From contig CM043967.1 of NCBI GenBank assembly GCA_014529385.2, forward strand, positions 128,255,182-128,319,181: a stretch of 64,000 nt of DNA, read 5' to 3'. This DNA comes from Adiantum capillus-veneris (taxonomy: Eukaryota > Streptophyta > Polypodiopsida > Polypodiales > Pteridaceae). Below the pieces are notes generated by a model, which worked only from the letters and a program-made list of their open reading frames with translations, ran no database searches and was not told where the DNA came from. A program made the position numbers and the translations under genes. Shown piece by piece: positions 1 through 10,844 of this stretch; position 1 is the first letter of the stretch; each line of letters opens with the position of its first letter.

Positions 1-2125
1 GATGACTATTGATCAAGCATGATATACAAAGAATGTAGAGCATAAATTCATCCCAATTGCAATTCCATAGTCAATCATCAATCATTGCAATCTTGACATC
101 ATAAATCACTTAATCATACATAAACCTTCGGCCTTTCAATCATCACAATTGGTAATTGCTCCCAATTATTCATCATTAAATTGGATGATAGACAATGTTA
201 TTGAGTAGGCACACACATTAGTGCATTTTTTCCATGTTCATCCAATTGATTCATCATTAGCATGGAGATACACTAAAAATCTACACAATTGAATACCAAT
301 TGAGTGATCTATCCCAGTTTCCAACTCCATTTGTGACACAATATCAATTATTTGGCTAAATTAGTCATCATAATTGGTAAAAAATACCAATTATTCATTC
401 AAGCATCGGATTGCACATGCCATTGAGTAGGCACACACACCCAGATTCAGGCCAAAATTTTATGCAAAAATTACATCAATTCCACATTCCAATGCTCAAA
501 TTGCAAACTCAATCAAGCACAAGTGAATGCATGCATGCTCAATTTCTAAAAAAATAGCACTATTTTGACCCAATCAAGCAATGCACACACTCAAAAATTA
601 AGCAGAAAAGATCAAATTTGGCTTAATTGGCAATGCATTTAGGCTTTCACCTAATGATTTCACACACTTTTCATGAACATTCCATAATCAAAAATCATTT
701 AGGTGCCCTAACTGACCATCAATCATAAAAATCAAGTGGTCTTGGATAGGCACACACACTCAATTTTTACCCAAATTTTTGGCAATTATGCTTATACAAT
801 GATTGAATTAGCCTAGCATACACATCAATTACATGATTTAATACTCATATACCATCAATTTCATCAATTTATTTGCATGCACACACTCAAGATTAGGTGC
901 ACACACACTTGAACTTTTTGACAGTTTTTTTCCCTCTTTGGTGCATTACAAACACAATGATTTTTATGGCACGCACATGAATTCTTCATGAGAAATTTAT
1001 TTTGCATACACAAGGTTCATTAATCAATATTTGACCATCAATTTCATGCCAAGTGAATCAAATTAGGTGCAAAGTGTAGGTCAATTGAGTTACACACCTA
1101 ATTTTAGCAATTAATTAGCACACATTGAACCACATTAATCAATCAAGAATTTACATAAGCAAGTGAGTGCACTTACGTCGTAATCACACTCCAAGCTACT
1201 CCTTTGCTCCACAAAAAGACGCATCATTCTATGTTCACCATCAAATCGGCTCCAAAATTGACCATTGTAGGCAAGAAATCAAACACTCAAACCATCAAAT
1301 TAAGCATAAATTAGCACAATTAACTTTATTAGAGTGATGATTCCACCTCTTAAAAGGGGATTTAACATACATTACACTTCAATATTAGTGGTTAGGCTAG
1401 AAAAATTAGTCAAAAATTAGCTAAAAATTAGTACAATTAGCATCGAAATGAAGCAAAACTAGCAAGGGGTAGTATGAAATTAGTGAAATTGGGGTTTGGG
1501 GTATTTATAACTCAACATTAGCATAAATTATTTGCAGAATCATCATAAAATCAAACCAAATTGAGTTACACACACTCAAAAACCAAGAAATTAGTAATAA
1601 AATTACTCTATTCTAAACATCCTATACTCACTAGCTTAGGTTATCAATCCCCAACGCAACAATGCCAAATGTTGGGAGGCGTTGTAGCAACGACCTAATC
1701 ACAACCCACACAAAATTATCAAATCCGTGGATCGCCAACCCAGCTAGGACATGGAAGCACGAGCATCGGATGAATAGAAATAGAGGATTCAAGAGATCAC
1801 CTCTCCTATGCAAGTAGAGATTAGCCATGGCAAGGCTAACTCTAAACATACTCTAATCACTAATCAATCAACTCCTACACACATCAAGTCCACCAAAGTC
1901 CGACTTACCATAGACTAAAAACCCCAAGCACACTAGTGATAAACACACACTAATTACATTGGTGTTGGCCTCTCCAATCACCACATGTCAATCACGGCAC
2001 TTCGTCAATAGCTACACACACGAGCTGAATGGTGCTAGAGTTTCATAAAACCTATCTACACACAAGCAAACAATAGAGCACACACACTAATTACAATATT
2101 AAGACCCAACTTAATCAACCTAATT
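1..2125. other. AT-rich intergenic stretch, no gene recognised
   Basis: No coding region is supported in either strand. The DNA is rich in CAATT/AATTG words and short CACACA runs. The 17-base word TTGAGTAGGCACACACA occurs at 201-217 and 423-439, with a variant near 741. A minus-strand TATA-like word (GTATTTATAA on the plus strand, 1501-1510) could belong to an old LTR promoter, but I found no LTR ends. Probably decayed repeat. Confidence 0.5.
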
Positions 2126-2150
2126 AGTGATGATAAATCTCACAAATCAA

Positions 2151-3504
2151 ATGTCGTGTCATCTCGCTCAACCAAGAGTGAAGTTTTTGGGGCATATGAT
2201 CTCAGAGAATGAGATTGAAGCGGATCCTGACAAAGTGAAGGCTTTGGTGCTCCTCCCATCACCTAAAGATAAAAAGAAACTTTCTACTTTATATGGAAAG
2301 GTTCATTCCTTTGTCCTCTCAACTTCTTTATCCTCTACAACAAGTAGCAAGGTTGGATCCTCTACAATGGACAAATGAATGTGAAGAGTTTTTTCAAGGT
2401 ATCAAAGAGGTTCTTGGATCTCTTCCTGCTATGCAAGCTCCTAATTGGGATAAGGAGTTTTATGTGAATCCATCAGTAGGTGAGGATGCTATTGGAGCTA
2501 TGCTTCTTCAACGAGGTAACAATTCCCATTGCATGAAGCCTATCTATTGTGCTAGCAGGGTGAAGCTAGAGGTGGAGAGAGGCTATACTGAGGTGGAGCT
2601 CATCACGGTGAGTGTGATTTATGGATATAGAAGGTTTAGGCACTACCTTCTCCCTAAACCATTCACATTCCTCACTAGCTACACTCTTCTACCTCAATTG
2701 GTGAATAGCCCTACTTTGTCAAAGAGGCTCATGAAGTGGATTGTGGAGCTACAGGAATTCCAATTCTCTTTTCTTGTTGAGGAGAGTACAAGGGCTACAT
2801 TGGCTGATTTTCTTACCTATAAGGAAAGCCCTCTTCTTCTTAAGGAGGATGCAATGAAGAAGCAACACATGGAAGCTCTTGACATAGACAATGCCTATCT
2901 ATTGTTTTTTGATGGCTCTTACAGGAAAGCGCATGGTGAAGCTTCAGGAGGTGTGGTAGTTTATGATCCTCAAGGTGCTTTTGTAACTAAAAGGAGTTTG
3001 AAGCTTACAGAACAAAGCAACAATGAAGCTGAGTATGCTACTTTGGAGAAAGGTCTCAACCTTTTCCTTGAGCTTGGCATCCGTCGTGTGAGGGTAAGAG
3101 GTGATGCTCTTTTGGTGATGAAGCAAGTACTTGGGGTGTGGCAAAGTAAGAATACAAGGCTGAAAAATATGTGTTTTCAAGTGAAGAATCTACTTAAGCA
3201 TTTTGAAGCTTGGAGTTTAAGGCATGTGGACATGTCTCAAAATGAAGAAGCACATGGTGCAGCGCAAGCTTCAATTGGGAAATTGTATGTGATAAGGGAT
3301 GATTCTCCTCTTTATTTAGGAATGGAAGCTTTAGAGAGGGAGGAAGAGTTTCTACAAACAGGTATGCTTCCATCAGAGTTGGAAAAGCCAAAAAAGTACG
3401 CCTTCCTACGTCGTGCCAAAAGGTATGTGCTACTTGGTGATGCCGTGTATATGAAGGGGGCTGACCTTGGGATGAGAAAAGTGCCTTGGAAAGAGGAAAT
3501 TTAA
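2151..3504 (+). pseudogene. pol: Tat-type Ty3/gypsy pol fragment: RT end, decayed gRH, archaeal-type RNase H
   Basis: The fragment begins inside the RT thumb (VKFLGHMISENEIEADPDK). It then shifts frame near 2300-2340 into a frame open to a TAA at 3502-3504. The first RNase H is degenerate: YVNPSVGEDAIGAMLLQ has lost the usual first Asp, although VERGYTEVELI keeps a Glu. About 100 residues on comes a second RNase H with FFDGSY, NNEAEY and RGDALL. The final Asp motif reads NEEAHG instead of NEDAD. Two successive RNase H domains define the plant Tat lineage (established knowledge). The layout matches the better copy at 36030-38196. There are no LTRs, gag or PR here, so it is a relic. Confidence 0.85.
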
Positions 3505-4038
3505 AAAAATTTAGAGGAGAATCATGAGGGTTCTTGTGGTGGTCACTTTGCTGCAAAGATCACTTTGCATAAAGTCTTGCAGGAGGGTTATGTGTGGCCA
3601 AGTGTTCAACGTGATGTTCATCATTGGTGCAAGTCTTGTAAAGAGTGTCAAAGCATGGCAAATAGGGTTCTCAAATCAGAAATTAGAGGCACCATTGTGG
3701 CTTATGATGTGTTTGAGAAGTGGGGTATTGATGCAATAGGTCTTCTACCTATGACAACTAGAGGCAAATGTTACATACTTACTGCTGTTGACTATCTATC
3801 CATGTGGGCCGAAGCCAAAGCTGTCAAGCACATCACGAGTAAAGATGTTTCCTTATTTATATATGAAGATATTTGATGCAAATTTGGCATGCCATTGGAG
3901 TTACTTTCTGACAAGGGTCCAAGTTTCAGGGGAGAGTTGGTGGATTATCTATGTGAAAAGCTTCATGTGCATCGCAGGTTTACTACTCCATATTATCCCC
4001 AATGCAATGGCATGAATGAAAGGTTTAATCGTGCCTGA
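3505..4038 (+). pseudogene. int: Tat-type integrase fragment, interrupted by stops
   Basis: It continues in the same frame as the upstream RNase H after the TAA at 3502-3504. The HHCC zinc-binding part reads HEGSCGGHF ... WCKSCKECQ. The catalytic core shows all three acidic residues: WGIDAIG, LLSDKGPSF and NGMNERFN. A second in-frame stop (TGA, 3874-3876) splits the core, and the frame closes at 4036-4038, just after the Glu. The GPY/F region and C-terminus are missing and the sequence becomes unrecognisable. The residues survive but the gene cannot give an intact integrase. Confidence 0.85.
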
Positions 4039-4540
4039 ACGATTTTCTTTTATGTGATGTCAATTGAAAACTATCCTCCAACATCACCCTTATGTGCTTC
4101 AATGATGAACAACATGCGTCCTTTTAAAGGTACACAATGCCAAAGCACTCCGTCAATTGCCAATCTATAAAGTGATTATGCAATAATGGTGAATTTAAGA
4201 CTTCTAATGATCAATGCATTTTTCTTATTTTGAGGCTACTTTTTTGGGAATTTACCCAGCTAAAGGAAATCATATACCTCTTGCCATTCTAGGTCTGGTT
4301 CTTCCTCAACTGTGCTTTGAAATATTTCAACGTCTACTGGTTCATCTCTCAAGGATGTTTCAGAGTACCCTTCACTGCTTCTTGAAAGAAAGTCAGTGAA
4401 AAATCTTGAATTGGAATTGCATTAAGAACACCACCCATCTGATCAATCTTCCTTGTATGATCACTTTATTAATAAAAAAAATAAAGCCTAATGATCCACA
4501 TAAAAGTGAAATAATTTCGCAAGTAAATAATGTCTGAAAT
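4039..4540. other. Unassigned junction DNA between two retroelement fragments
   Basis: No feature is supported. The plus-strand integrase homology stops near 4038 and minus-strand RNase H homology starts near 4540-4770. The intervening DNA may hold the remains of either element. Confidence 0.4.
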
Positions 4541-4548
4541 TAGTTGCA

Positions 4549-5960
4549 CTAAACACCATTCCCAGTGACTCTCATTTTGTTTTTGAATATCTTTGTTTGG
4601 ATGAACTGAACCTGCATAACTGGAAAAGTGACTGGGTAGTCCGTCTTCCCATCAGCCTGAGTTAGTATAGCCCCCATCGCCATTCTTGAAGCATCAACAT
4701 GTACATGAAAGATAATATCCCAGTTGGATTGGCAAAGAACTGGCTTCCTGCTAATTGCATCTTTCAAGCATTGAAAGGTTTTCTCACATTCTTCAGTTCA
4801 GATGTACTTAGTTCCTTTCTTTATGAGCTCATAAAGGGGTAAGGCTTTAACTGCAAACATGTGAACAAATCTTTGATAAAAATTTATGTGCCCCAAGAAT
4901 TACCTAAATTCTGAGACCATAGTTGGTTCTCCGGCTTGTTGAATAATCTTGATCTTGTCCTCATCCATCTTGATGCCATTTCTTGAAACAATGTGTCCGA
5001 GTAACTGACCTTTCCTAACCATAAACACACATTTAAATGGGTTTAAGAAAATTATTTTCTCCCTGCACCTTTCAAAAACCATTTCCAAATATAATATATG
5101 CATCTCTTCAGTGGAAAACAAAATGAAGTCATCTACAAAGATGGCTAAAAATTTATGCAGAAACTCACTAAATATTTTCATCATGGACCTCTAAAATGTA
5201 GCTAGAGCATTACAAAGTCTAAATAAATGCTCCTCACTCAGTTACAAATGTTTCTTTTACTATGTCTTCTGGTTCAATCATTAGTTCTTTGTAGTCACTA
5301 TAGCCATCCATAAAGCTATACATTTTGTGGCATGCAATTTGGTCCTGCATCATATTTGTAAATGGTAGTGGAAAGGGGTATTTAATGGTTTGGGAATTGA
5401 CTCTGAGCTTTCCATTCTTCTTTAGAACTACCACTAGAGGAAATAACCATTTTTTGTTGGCTACCTCTGTAATGAATCATACCTGAAGCAAATTATAAAT
5501 GTCCTCTTTGACTTTCTTTGCATAATTGGGATTCATTCTGTATCTTTGTAGTCTTACTAGTTTCACATTGGGTTTCAATGGCATGCACTACAAAAATAAA
5601 TGAAACCCAGTCTATGTGTTCAATCTCGTAGATAAAATCCGCTTCCCTAAGCTTGTTTATCTCCTCTTTGATCTTTTTGGCAAAAGTCTCATTATATGTA
5701 TAGGGACATTGTGCATGAGGCTTTGTGTAACTCTTAAGAGGTATGCAATGTTCAAAGATTCTTGGATCTAGTCCCTTAAGCCATTTGTATGACCTTACAA
5801 ACACATCTCTATATTGCTTGATTTTTCTATTAATACCTACTCTTCCTCGTCTGTGAAGATCGTGGCAATGTGTGCTGGCTTTGGTTCCTCATCGGGTTTA
5901 GCTAGGTCAATGCGCTTGGATTTCTTAGGTCCATGATAAGGTGTTCTAGGTTCCTTAAAT
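4549..5960 (-). pseudogene. pol: Second-lineage Ty3/gypsy RT and RNase H fragment
   Basis: Read on the minus strand, successive blocks run from the RT N-terminus (PYTYNETFAKKIKEEINKLREADF, near 5700) through FPLPFTNMMQDQIACHKMYSFMDGYSDY (5300-5400) and the catalytic FVDDFILFS (near 5130) to the thumb LLGHIVSRNGIKMDEDK. RNase H follows with HVDASRMAMGAILTQ (near 4700). The blocks lie in different frames with stops between them. The same protein family is better preserved at 54615-55469, which shares the PYTYNETFAKKIKEEI signature. No chromodomain or second RNase H is visible, so it is distinct from the Tat and chromovirus copies here. Not functional. Confidence 0.82.
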
Positions 5961-5985
5961 TCTAAAATTGAACTATGATCTTTTG

Positions 5986-7158
5986 ATCTTGTATCATGTA
6001 CTTTTTGTAGTGAGAGGGTTCGTCAAATGTGTTCGTCTCCAATTCCTCTTCACGCTCATCTCTATCATCCAAACCTCTTTCAAGGTTTGGTTTAGTTTTT
6101 TATATTCACATTTGTGCTCAATTTTTTTCATCCTAGATGACGCTTTGGTGGTGGATTTTGTTTTCACCTTGTTTTGCTTCTTAGGATTGGTCTTTGTTAA
6201 CACTAGAATGGTAACAGGACACTTTTATGTCCTTGGAGACTTTTGTGTCCTGTTAAGTGACCATTTTGCTTGAATTATTTGAAGAGTATGAAAATGAATT
6301 TCTAGGTGCTATATATCCACAAAGTTGCCTTATGAGCTGAAAAAAAATTAGAATTTTTTTTTGAGTATCGATCTCACCATTAACCTTACTCTTGCAAAAC
6401 ATTTTTGAACCTGAACTGTGTGAAAAAACGGGTCCTCTTTTTGGCTTATTTTCAAATTTTTGGCAACCATACCACTCTAAACTTCATGTTTGTGAGGTTT
6501 AGATGGCTAGAGGTTAGGCCTTCATAGTTCTCAACATGTTTTGATGCTTGTAGGGAGAGGGTTCGTCAAATGTGTTCGTCTCCAATCTTGTATCATGTAC
6601 TTTTTGTAGTGAGAGGGTTCGTCAAATGTGTTCGTCTCCAATTCCTCTTCACGCTCATCTCTATCATCCAAACCTCTTTCAAGGTTTGGTTTAGTTTTTT
6701 ATATTCACATTTGTGCTCAATTGTTTTCATCCTAGATGACGCTTTGGTGGTGGATTTTGTTTTCACCTTGTTTTGCTTCTTAGGATTGGTCTTTGTTAAC
6801 ACTAGAATGGTAACAGGACACTTTTATGTCCTTGGAGACTTTTGTGTCCTGTTAAGTGACCATTTTGCTTGAATTATTTGAAGAGTATGAAAATGAATTT
6901 CTAGGTGCTATATATCCACAAAGTTGCCTTATGAGCTGAAAAAAAATTAGAATTTTTTTTTGAGTATCGATCTCACCATTAACCTTACTCTTGCAAAACA
7001 TTTTTGAACCTGAACTGTGTGAAAAAACGGGTCCTCTTTTTGGCTTATTTTCAAATTTTTGGCAACCATACCACTCTAAACTTCATGTTTGTGAGGTTTA
7101 GATGGCTAGAGGTTAGGCCTTCATAGTTCTCAACATGTTTTGATGCTTGTAGGGAGAG
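5986..7158. repeat. 599-bp direct tandem duplication
   Basis: Copy 1 is 5986-6584 and copy 2 is 6585-7158 plus its continuation, with a constant offset of 599 bp. The copies are almost identical, differing for example at 6123/6722 (TTTTT versus TGTTT context). Each holds about 215 bp of the gypsy fragment followed by the left end of the TIR transposon, so duplication followed transposon insertion. A 32-base block (6012-6043) recurs at 6555-6586 and 6611-6642, marking a complex junction. Confidence 0.93.
6201..6584. mobile_element. Duplicated left end of the TIR transposon
   Basis: This is the copy of the transposon left terminus carried by the first unit of the 599-bp duplication. CACTAGAATGG starts at 6201 after TTAA. 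It has no matching right end of its own, so it is a by-product of the duplication and not a second insertion. Confidence 0.8.
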
Positions 7159-8131
7159 CTAAGTGTTAAAATTGAAAGTTATGACCAATTTACAAGAATT
7201 GAATAATCTTGTTTTTTGGCCAAAATTAGTGATTTTCTTGGTGGCTTTCTTGATATCCAAATTCAATTTTGATTGTGTAAGTGTAATGTATAACATAAAT
7301 CTAATCTTACTTGAGTTTTGGGGGACCTAATATGCTATATAGCATAGTATATGATGATGGTTGAGTTTTTTGATTGCTGAAGAATACGATACATTTTAGA
7401 GTAGCAAGTATAACTTTCTCAATATTGTTAGTTTCTTAAGCCAATTGTGTGTATTTTGTAGGTAGTGACCATATCTAATCATAGAATACAAACTTGGCTA
7501 GATATTGAGTAGTTTCTATGGGTTTCTAGAGGTCATAATGCTAAACCCAGTTTTTTCATGTTTACTGTATTCAGCACTTTATCATTGCCCCCAAGGTTCC
7601 AATTGTAAGAGATACATTATCCTTTTGACATGCTCCATGGCTCCTTTTGAATCCAGAGGCCCAAAGGGAACTAAGAAAACATGTATATAGTATCTGTATT
7701 GAGCGTGACTATAGAAACTTTGATGATAGGTCCGCAGAATGGCAAAAATGCAACTTTTTTGTACCTATTTTTTTTTCCCAAAACAAAATTATTGAGGTAA
7801 AATCAACCATATGTTTTGGTCACCAACCCATTGAAGTTAACGGGGCATTTTATCTCATGTCCTACAAAAATCTCCACTCTTATTTATATACAATCAACCG
7901 TAAGAAATTGCTGTTTTGAGAAAAATGCACTGGTCCATCAACTTTGGAGGCTTGTAGTGACCAAGGGATGAGAAAAATTACAAGTTTCTTATTTTTTCCA
8001 TATGTAGTAGTTATTGAACTATAAGCTCATGAAGGGATTTTTCAAAATGAGTGGATCTACTATGGTTCTGGAATTTTTCCCCAAAACCCTGAAAGAACAC
8101 TTTTATGTCCTGTTAGGTTACCATTCTAGTG
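6800..8131. mobile_element. Small non-autonomous TIR DNA transposon, CACTAG ends, TTAA flanks
   Basis: The left end reads CACTAGAATGGTAAC at 6800 and the right end is its inverted repeat finishing at 8131. TTAA lies immediately outside both ends (6796-6799 and 8132-8135), so the symmetric unit is TTAACACTAGAATGGTAAC. Subterminal copies of ACAGGACA/TGTCCTGT lie near both ends. The empty-site structure is confirmed by the colinear uninterrupted gypsy copy near 55880-55950. The 1332-bp body has only short ORFs (7505-7690, 7647-7919) with no transposase motif. The ends begin like CACTA elements, but the flanks are not the 3-bp direct repeat expected there. TA (mariner-like) or TTAA (piggyBac-like) target use also fits, so the superfamily is open. 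Confidence 0.75.
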
Positions 8132-8640
8132 TTAAAGCAAGTTTTGTGTATCCTCATGAAATTTTGTCCTTGATACAATCGTTTGCTCCTACAAACATCA
8201 GATACTTTGTTTTTCTCTTTAAAAGAGTCATAGGTTTTCTTTGTATGTGCTTTTGTCTCCTTGCTCGTTTTGCTCAACATCTTTCTTGTATCCTGGATTT
8301 CTAGTTAGGGGAGTCATAGAAGATTGTGTCTCTTTTGTTTGATTTCTTTTCACTTTCATAGCTTCTTGATGGCTCATCCTCATCATCTATCTCAAGAACA
8401 TCATCTCATAAATCTTGGAATTCTTTGCCTCTTTTGTCACTCGAATCTCTAATGGAAATCTCATCTACGGCATTTATGATCAACTATTTCCTAATCATCC
8501 AAATCCCCCATCTCTGATCAAGTTTCCAAGATAACACCCACCCAATTTGGAATGGTGCTAGGTCAAAGCCCTCTTCATCATAGAATCTAGGCTTTGGAAG
8601 AGACCAAAGAGGTAACATGTGAGGTTTTTGCAAGAGTGTT
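8132..8640 (-). pseudogene. Pre-RT region of the second-lineage gypsy fragment
   Basis: This resumes the gypsy sequence after the transposon. It aligns by eye with 55930-56350 of the other copy: shared stretches include TGAAAT(T/C)(T/C)TGTCCTTGA near 8160/55945 and TGGAATGG near 8550/56340. That region lies upstream of RT and encodes an unrecognised protein. Homology fades near 8640. No open frame remains. Confidence 0.55.
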
Positions 8641-8893
8641 TTTTATCTATGCATTTGAGATCAGATAAACTATATCAGAGTAGAAACCCGATGTAGGAGG
8701 CTAAGCTATCAATATTTTCACTAAAGAGATTGTGATCTAGGACCATTGCCTCCCTTAAAGCCGATCCTAGAGGAAAGTCTCTCTGATACTTTATTAGAGA
8801 GATCCTATACCTACATGGCTAAGGGATGCAAAGGTGTGAGTTTTAAAGTGGAAACAAACATGGAAGTAGGACCATCCCAACCAGCACCAACCA
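8641..8893. other. Unassigned DNA
   Basis: Nothing is supported here between the gypsy remnant and the decayed ORF. Confidence 0.3.
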
Positions 8894-9760
8894 TGAAATC
8901 ATTGCACTTTGAAATACCAAGTTGAATACAACTACATTGGAGATTTTTTCAAAGACGGTATAGATTGCTATTGTGTGAAGTTAGAGGAGAGACCTAGTGA
9001 GTTCAAGGATCTAGTGCATGTGGACTACATTGGTGATTGATACTTCAATGATGAGGGTATAATGTATCTAGTTTTGCAAAACCCCCATATTGTGGACAAA
9101 TGGGGAATGATAGGCACAAAGGACAAAGTTAATTTAGAGCCAAAGGACAAGCCACATAAGTTGGACAAGTCAAATGTGAAACTAAGGCGAGTAAACAAGG
9201 CAACTTGAGTTAACATGAACAACACTCTTGTGGGGTTGTACGAGTAGAAAAATACAGAGAAAATTCTCTATTACAAGTGAGACAATCCCTACATTAAAAA
9301 TTTGTCAGAGAAAAAACACTTGTATGTTTCTATATACATAGAATGCAGTGATACCTATATGATCATGCTTGATAAGTATGGATGGAGTTACTTTGCAATA
9401 TACCATAAGGATCTTGAGAGATAAACATACTTTGGAGGCCCACTATATCAATATTACATCACTCCAAACAAGTTCAGACCTACTATATTGGAGATGAGAC
9501 CAGAAATAGAAAGAGTGACTCCTAATAGAACAAGAATGGTAAAGTCATTTAGGCAACCACAGTTTTCAATACCATGGCTGATGGGATCCTTGAGTTCAAG
9601 GGTTCCAATCACCATAGAAAAGGGAAATGAGGCTCTAGGCACGTTTATATAACCAGAGTTCCAGAAAACTAGATAGAAGCTAGAGATATGCGGGTTGAGG
9701 AGATAACCACCACTAGAATTCCTAATGGGGGTTATGAGGCTAGACATGTCCTGTAAGAGA
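8894..9760 (+). pseudogene. Decayed coding region of unknown family
   Basis: One plus-strand frame (codon phase set by GAA at 8924) reads as protein-like sequence for over 250 codons, e.g. DFFKDGIDCYCVKLEERPSEF, MYLVLQNPHIVDKWGMIGTKD and KYGWSYFAIYHKDLER. It is broken by about six or seven stops. Each stop is one transition away from a sense codon (TGA from TGG or CGA, TAG and TAA from CAG and CAA), as expected from decay of methylated DNA. I recognise no domain. It could be a host gene fragment or the gag region of an unfamiliar element. Upstream of 8924 the frame is unclear, so the start is approximate. Confidence 0.45.
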
Positions 9761-10455
9761 ATTGGGAGTTGTGAGAATGGTTACCAGAACACAATGAATA
9801 GGACCATTGCAAGTATCAAAGTTCATTTCCAAGAAATACAATTGGTCAAGGGATCCATATGTGCATGTTTTGTTGAGAGCTGAATAGGTGGCAGATTTCC
9901 ATACTTAGTACAAGGAATTTGGGCGGACATTAGGGGGAAATAGCCTTATTGTTTGAATAAAAACTCCTTTTTTAAGCTTAATGTCATCTCCTATGCTAGT
10001 TGCACTTGTGAGAGAAAGGGGAGGAATGTTACATTTATGGGAACCTATCGTATTCTAGCATCCCAGATATTACCTAAGCTATGTAGTAATTGTATTTTGA
10101 CACTATTTATGATATATTTTTGCATTTCATCTTGGCTATAAATCTCATTTGTACATTCTCATTGTTCTAGCTATTCCCGTCTTATAGTTATTGTTAACCC
10201 ATGATGCTACCATTATTATTTTGTACATATGTTTAGTCATGGTCTAGGCTTGTTGGTCCAAGAGGTTTATAGTAAAAGGCTTGTGATAGCTGATCAAAGA
10301 CGCAACAGACCCATTTAGCACTGATTCACAAAATATGGGCGCCCGTACGTGAAAAGGACGGCAAGCCCTAGATAAGATTGTAAAGTAGGGTTTTCAAGGA
10401 AATCTGAATGTGCAAGATCTTCTCTGGTTTCACCTCTTCTTGCTTGTCTATTAGC

Positions 10456-10457
<2 letters not shown>
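9761..10457. other. Unassigned DNA
   Basis: No coding, RNA or repeat feature is recognised. Confidence 0.35.

Positions 10458-10530
<73 letters not shown>
10458..10530. repeat. (GA)n microsatellite
   Basis: An uninterrupted 73-base run of GA. It produces artificial RERERE and LSLSLS reading frames on the two strands. Confidence 0.98.
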
Positions 10531-10531
<1 letters not shown>

Positions 10532-10844
10532 ATCACGACAAGCACAATGACATGGATAAGGACGAGAGGCAACGTGTTGGATTCTTCTTCTGAGCACGTA
10601 CATGGAGCCCCTTGGAAGCATCAATGTAGGAGGTTAGTGACACACCCCCCTGTAGATGTAGAGCTTGTTTGCATCTGTCTGGTTGTGTGCTTGTACCCGT
10701 GTGGCTCGCACATGGCATAAAGAAAGTCCCTAAAAGTAGACATTTTTGGCATCGTTTCGAGGAATTTCTCTATGCAAAGCTCCACCTATAGCCTGCATAC
10801 TGCATTGCTGAGGTTAATATTTCCTTTTGTTTAGAGAGAAACCA
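10531..10844. other. Flank left of the minus-strand Tat element
   Basis: No gene is recognised. The five bases before the LTR (AACCA) do not match those beyond the other LTR (ACGTA), so no target duplication can be claimed. Confidence 0.35.

Larger units (their letters stand above)
4540..8640 (-). mobile_element. Second-lineage gypsy fragment split by a DNA transposon
   Basis: This is a composite. Gypsy sequence runs from 4540 to about 6200 and resumes at 8132-8640. The two parts are colinear with the uninterrupted stretch from 54600 to 56340 in the other copy. The interruption is the TIR element at 6800-8131 plus a 599-bp duplication at its left junction. No LTR was found at either end. Confidence 0.75.

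Noticed and set aside
201-440. Possible CRISPR-like or satellite repeat from TTGAGTAGGCACACACA
   Set aside because: Only two exact copies with irregular spacing in AT-rich plant DNA; no array.
2944-3556. Open frames on the minus strand inside the Tat pol fragment
   Set aside because: They mirror the plus-strand RNase H and integrase, which carry clear family motifs.
6201-6584. A second independent transposon insertion
   Set aside because: It is inside the 599-bp duplication with identical flanks, so it is a copied end.
7505-7919. Two small ORFs inside the TIR transposon as a possible transposase
   Set aside because: Under 95 codons each, no DDE or DNA-binding motif, overlapping in different frames.
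9953-10141. 62-codon plus-strand ORF
   Set aside because: No domain, no coding signal around it, expected by chance in AT-rich DNA.
10315-10718. Frames rich in RERERE or LSLSLS on both strands
   Set aside because: They are translations of the (GA)n microsatellite at 10458-10530, not genes.
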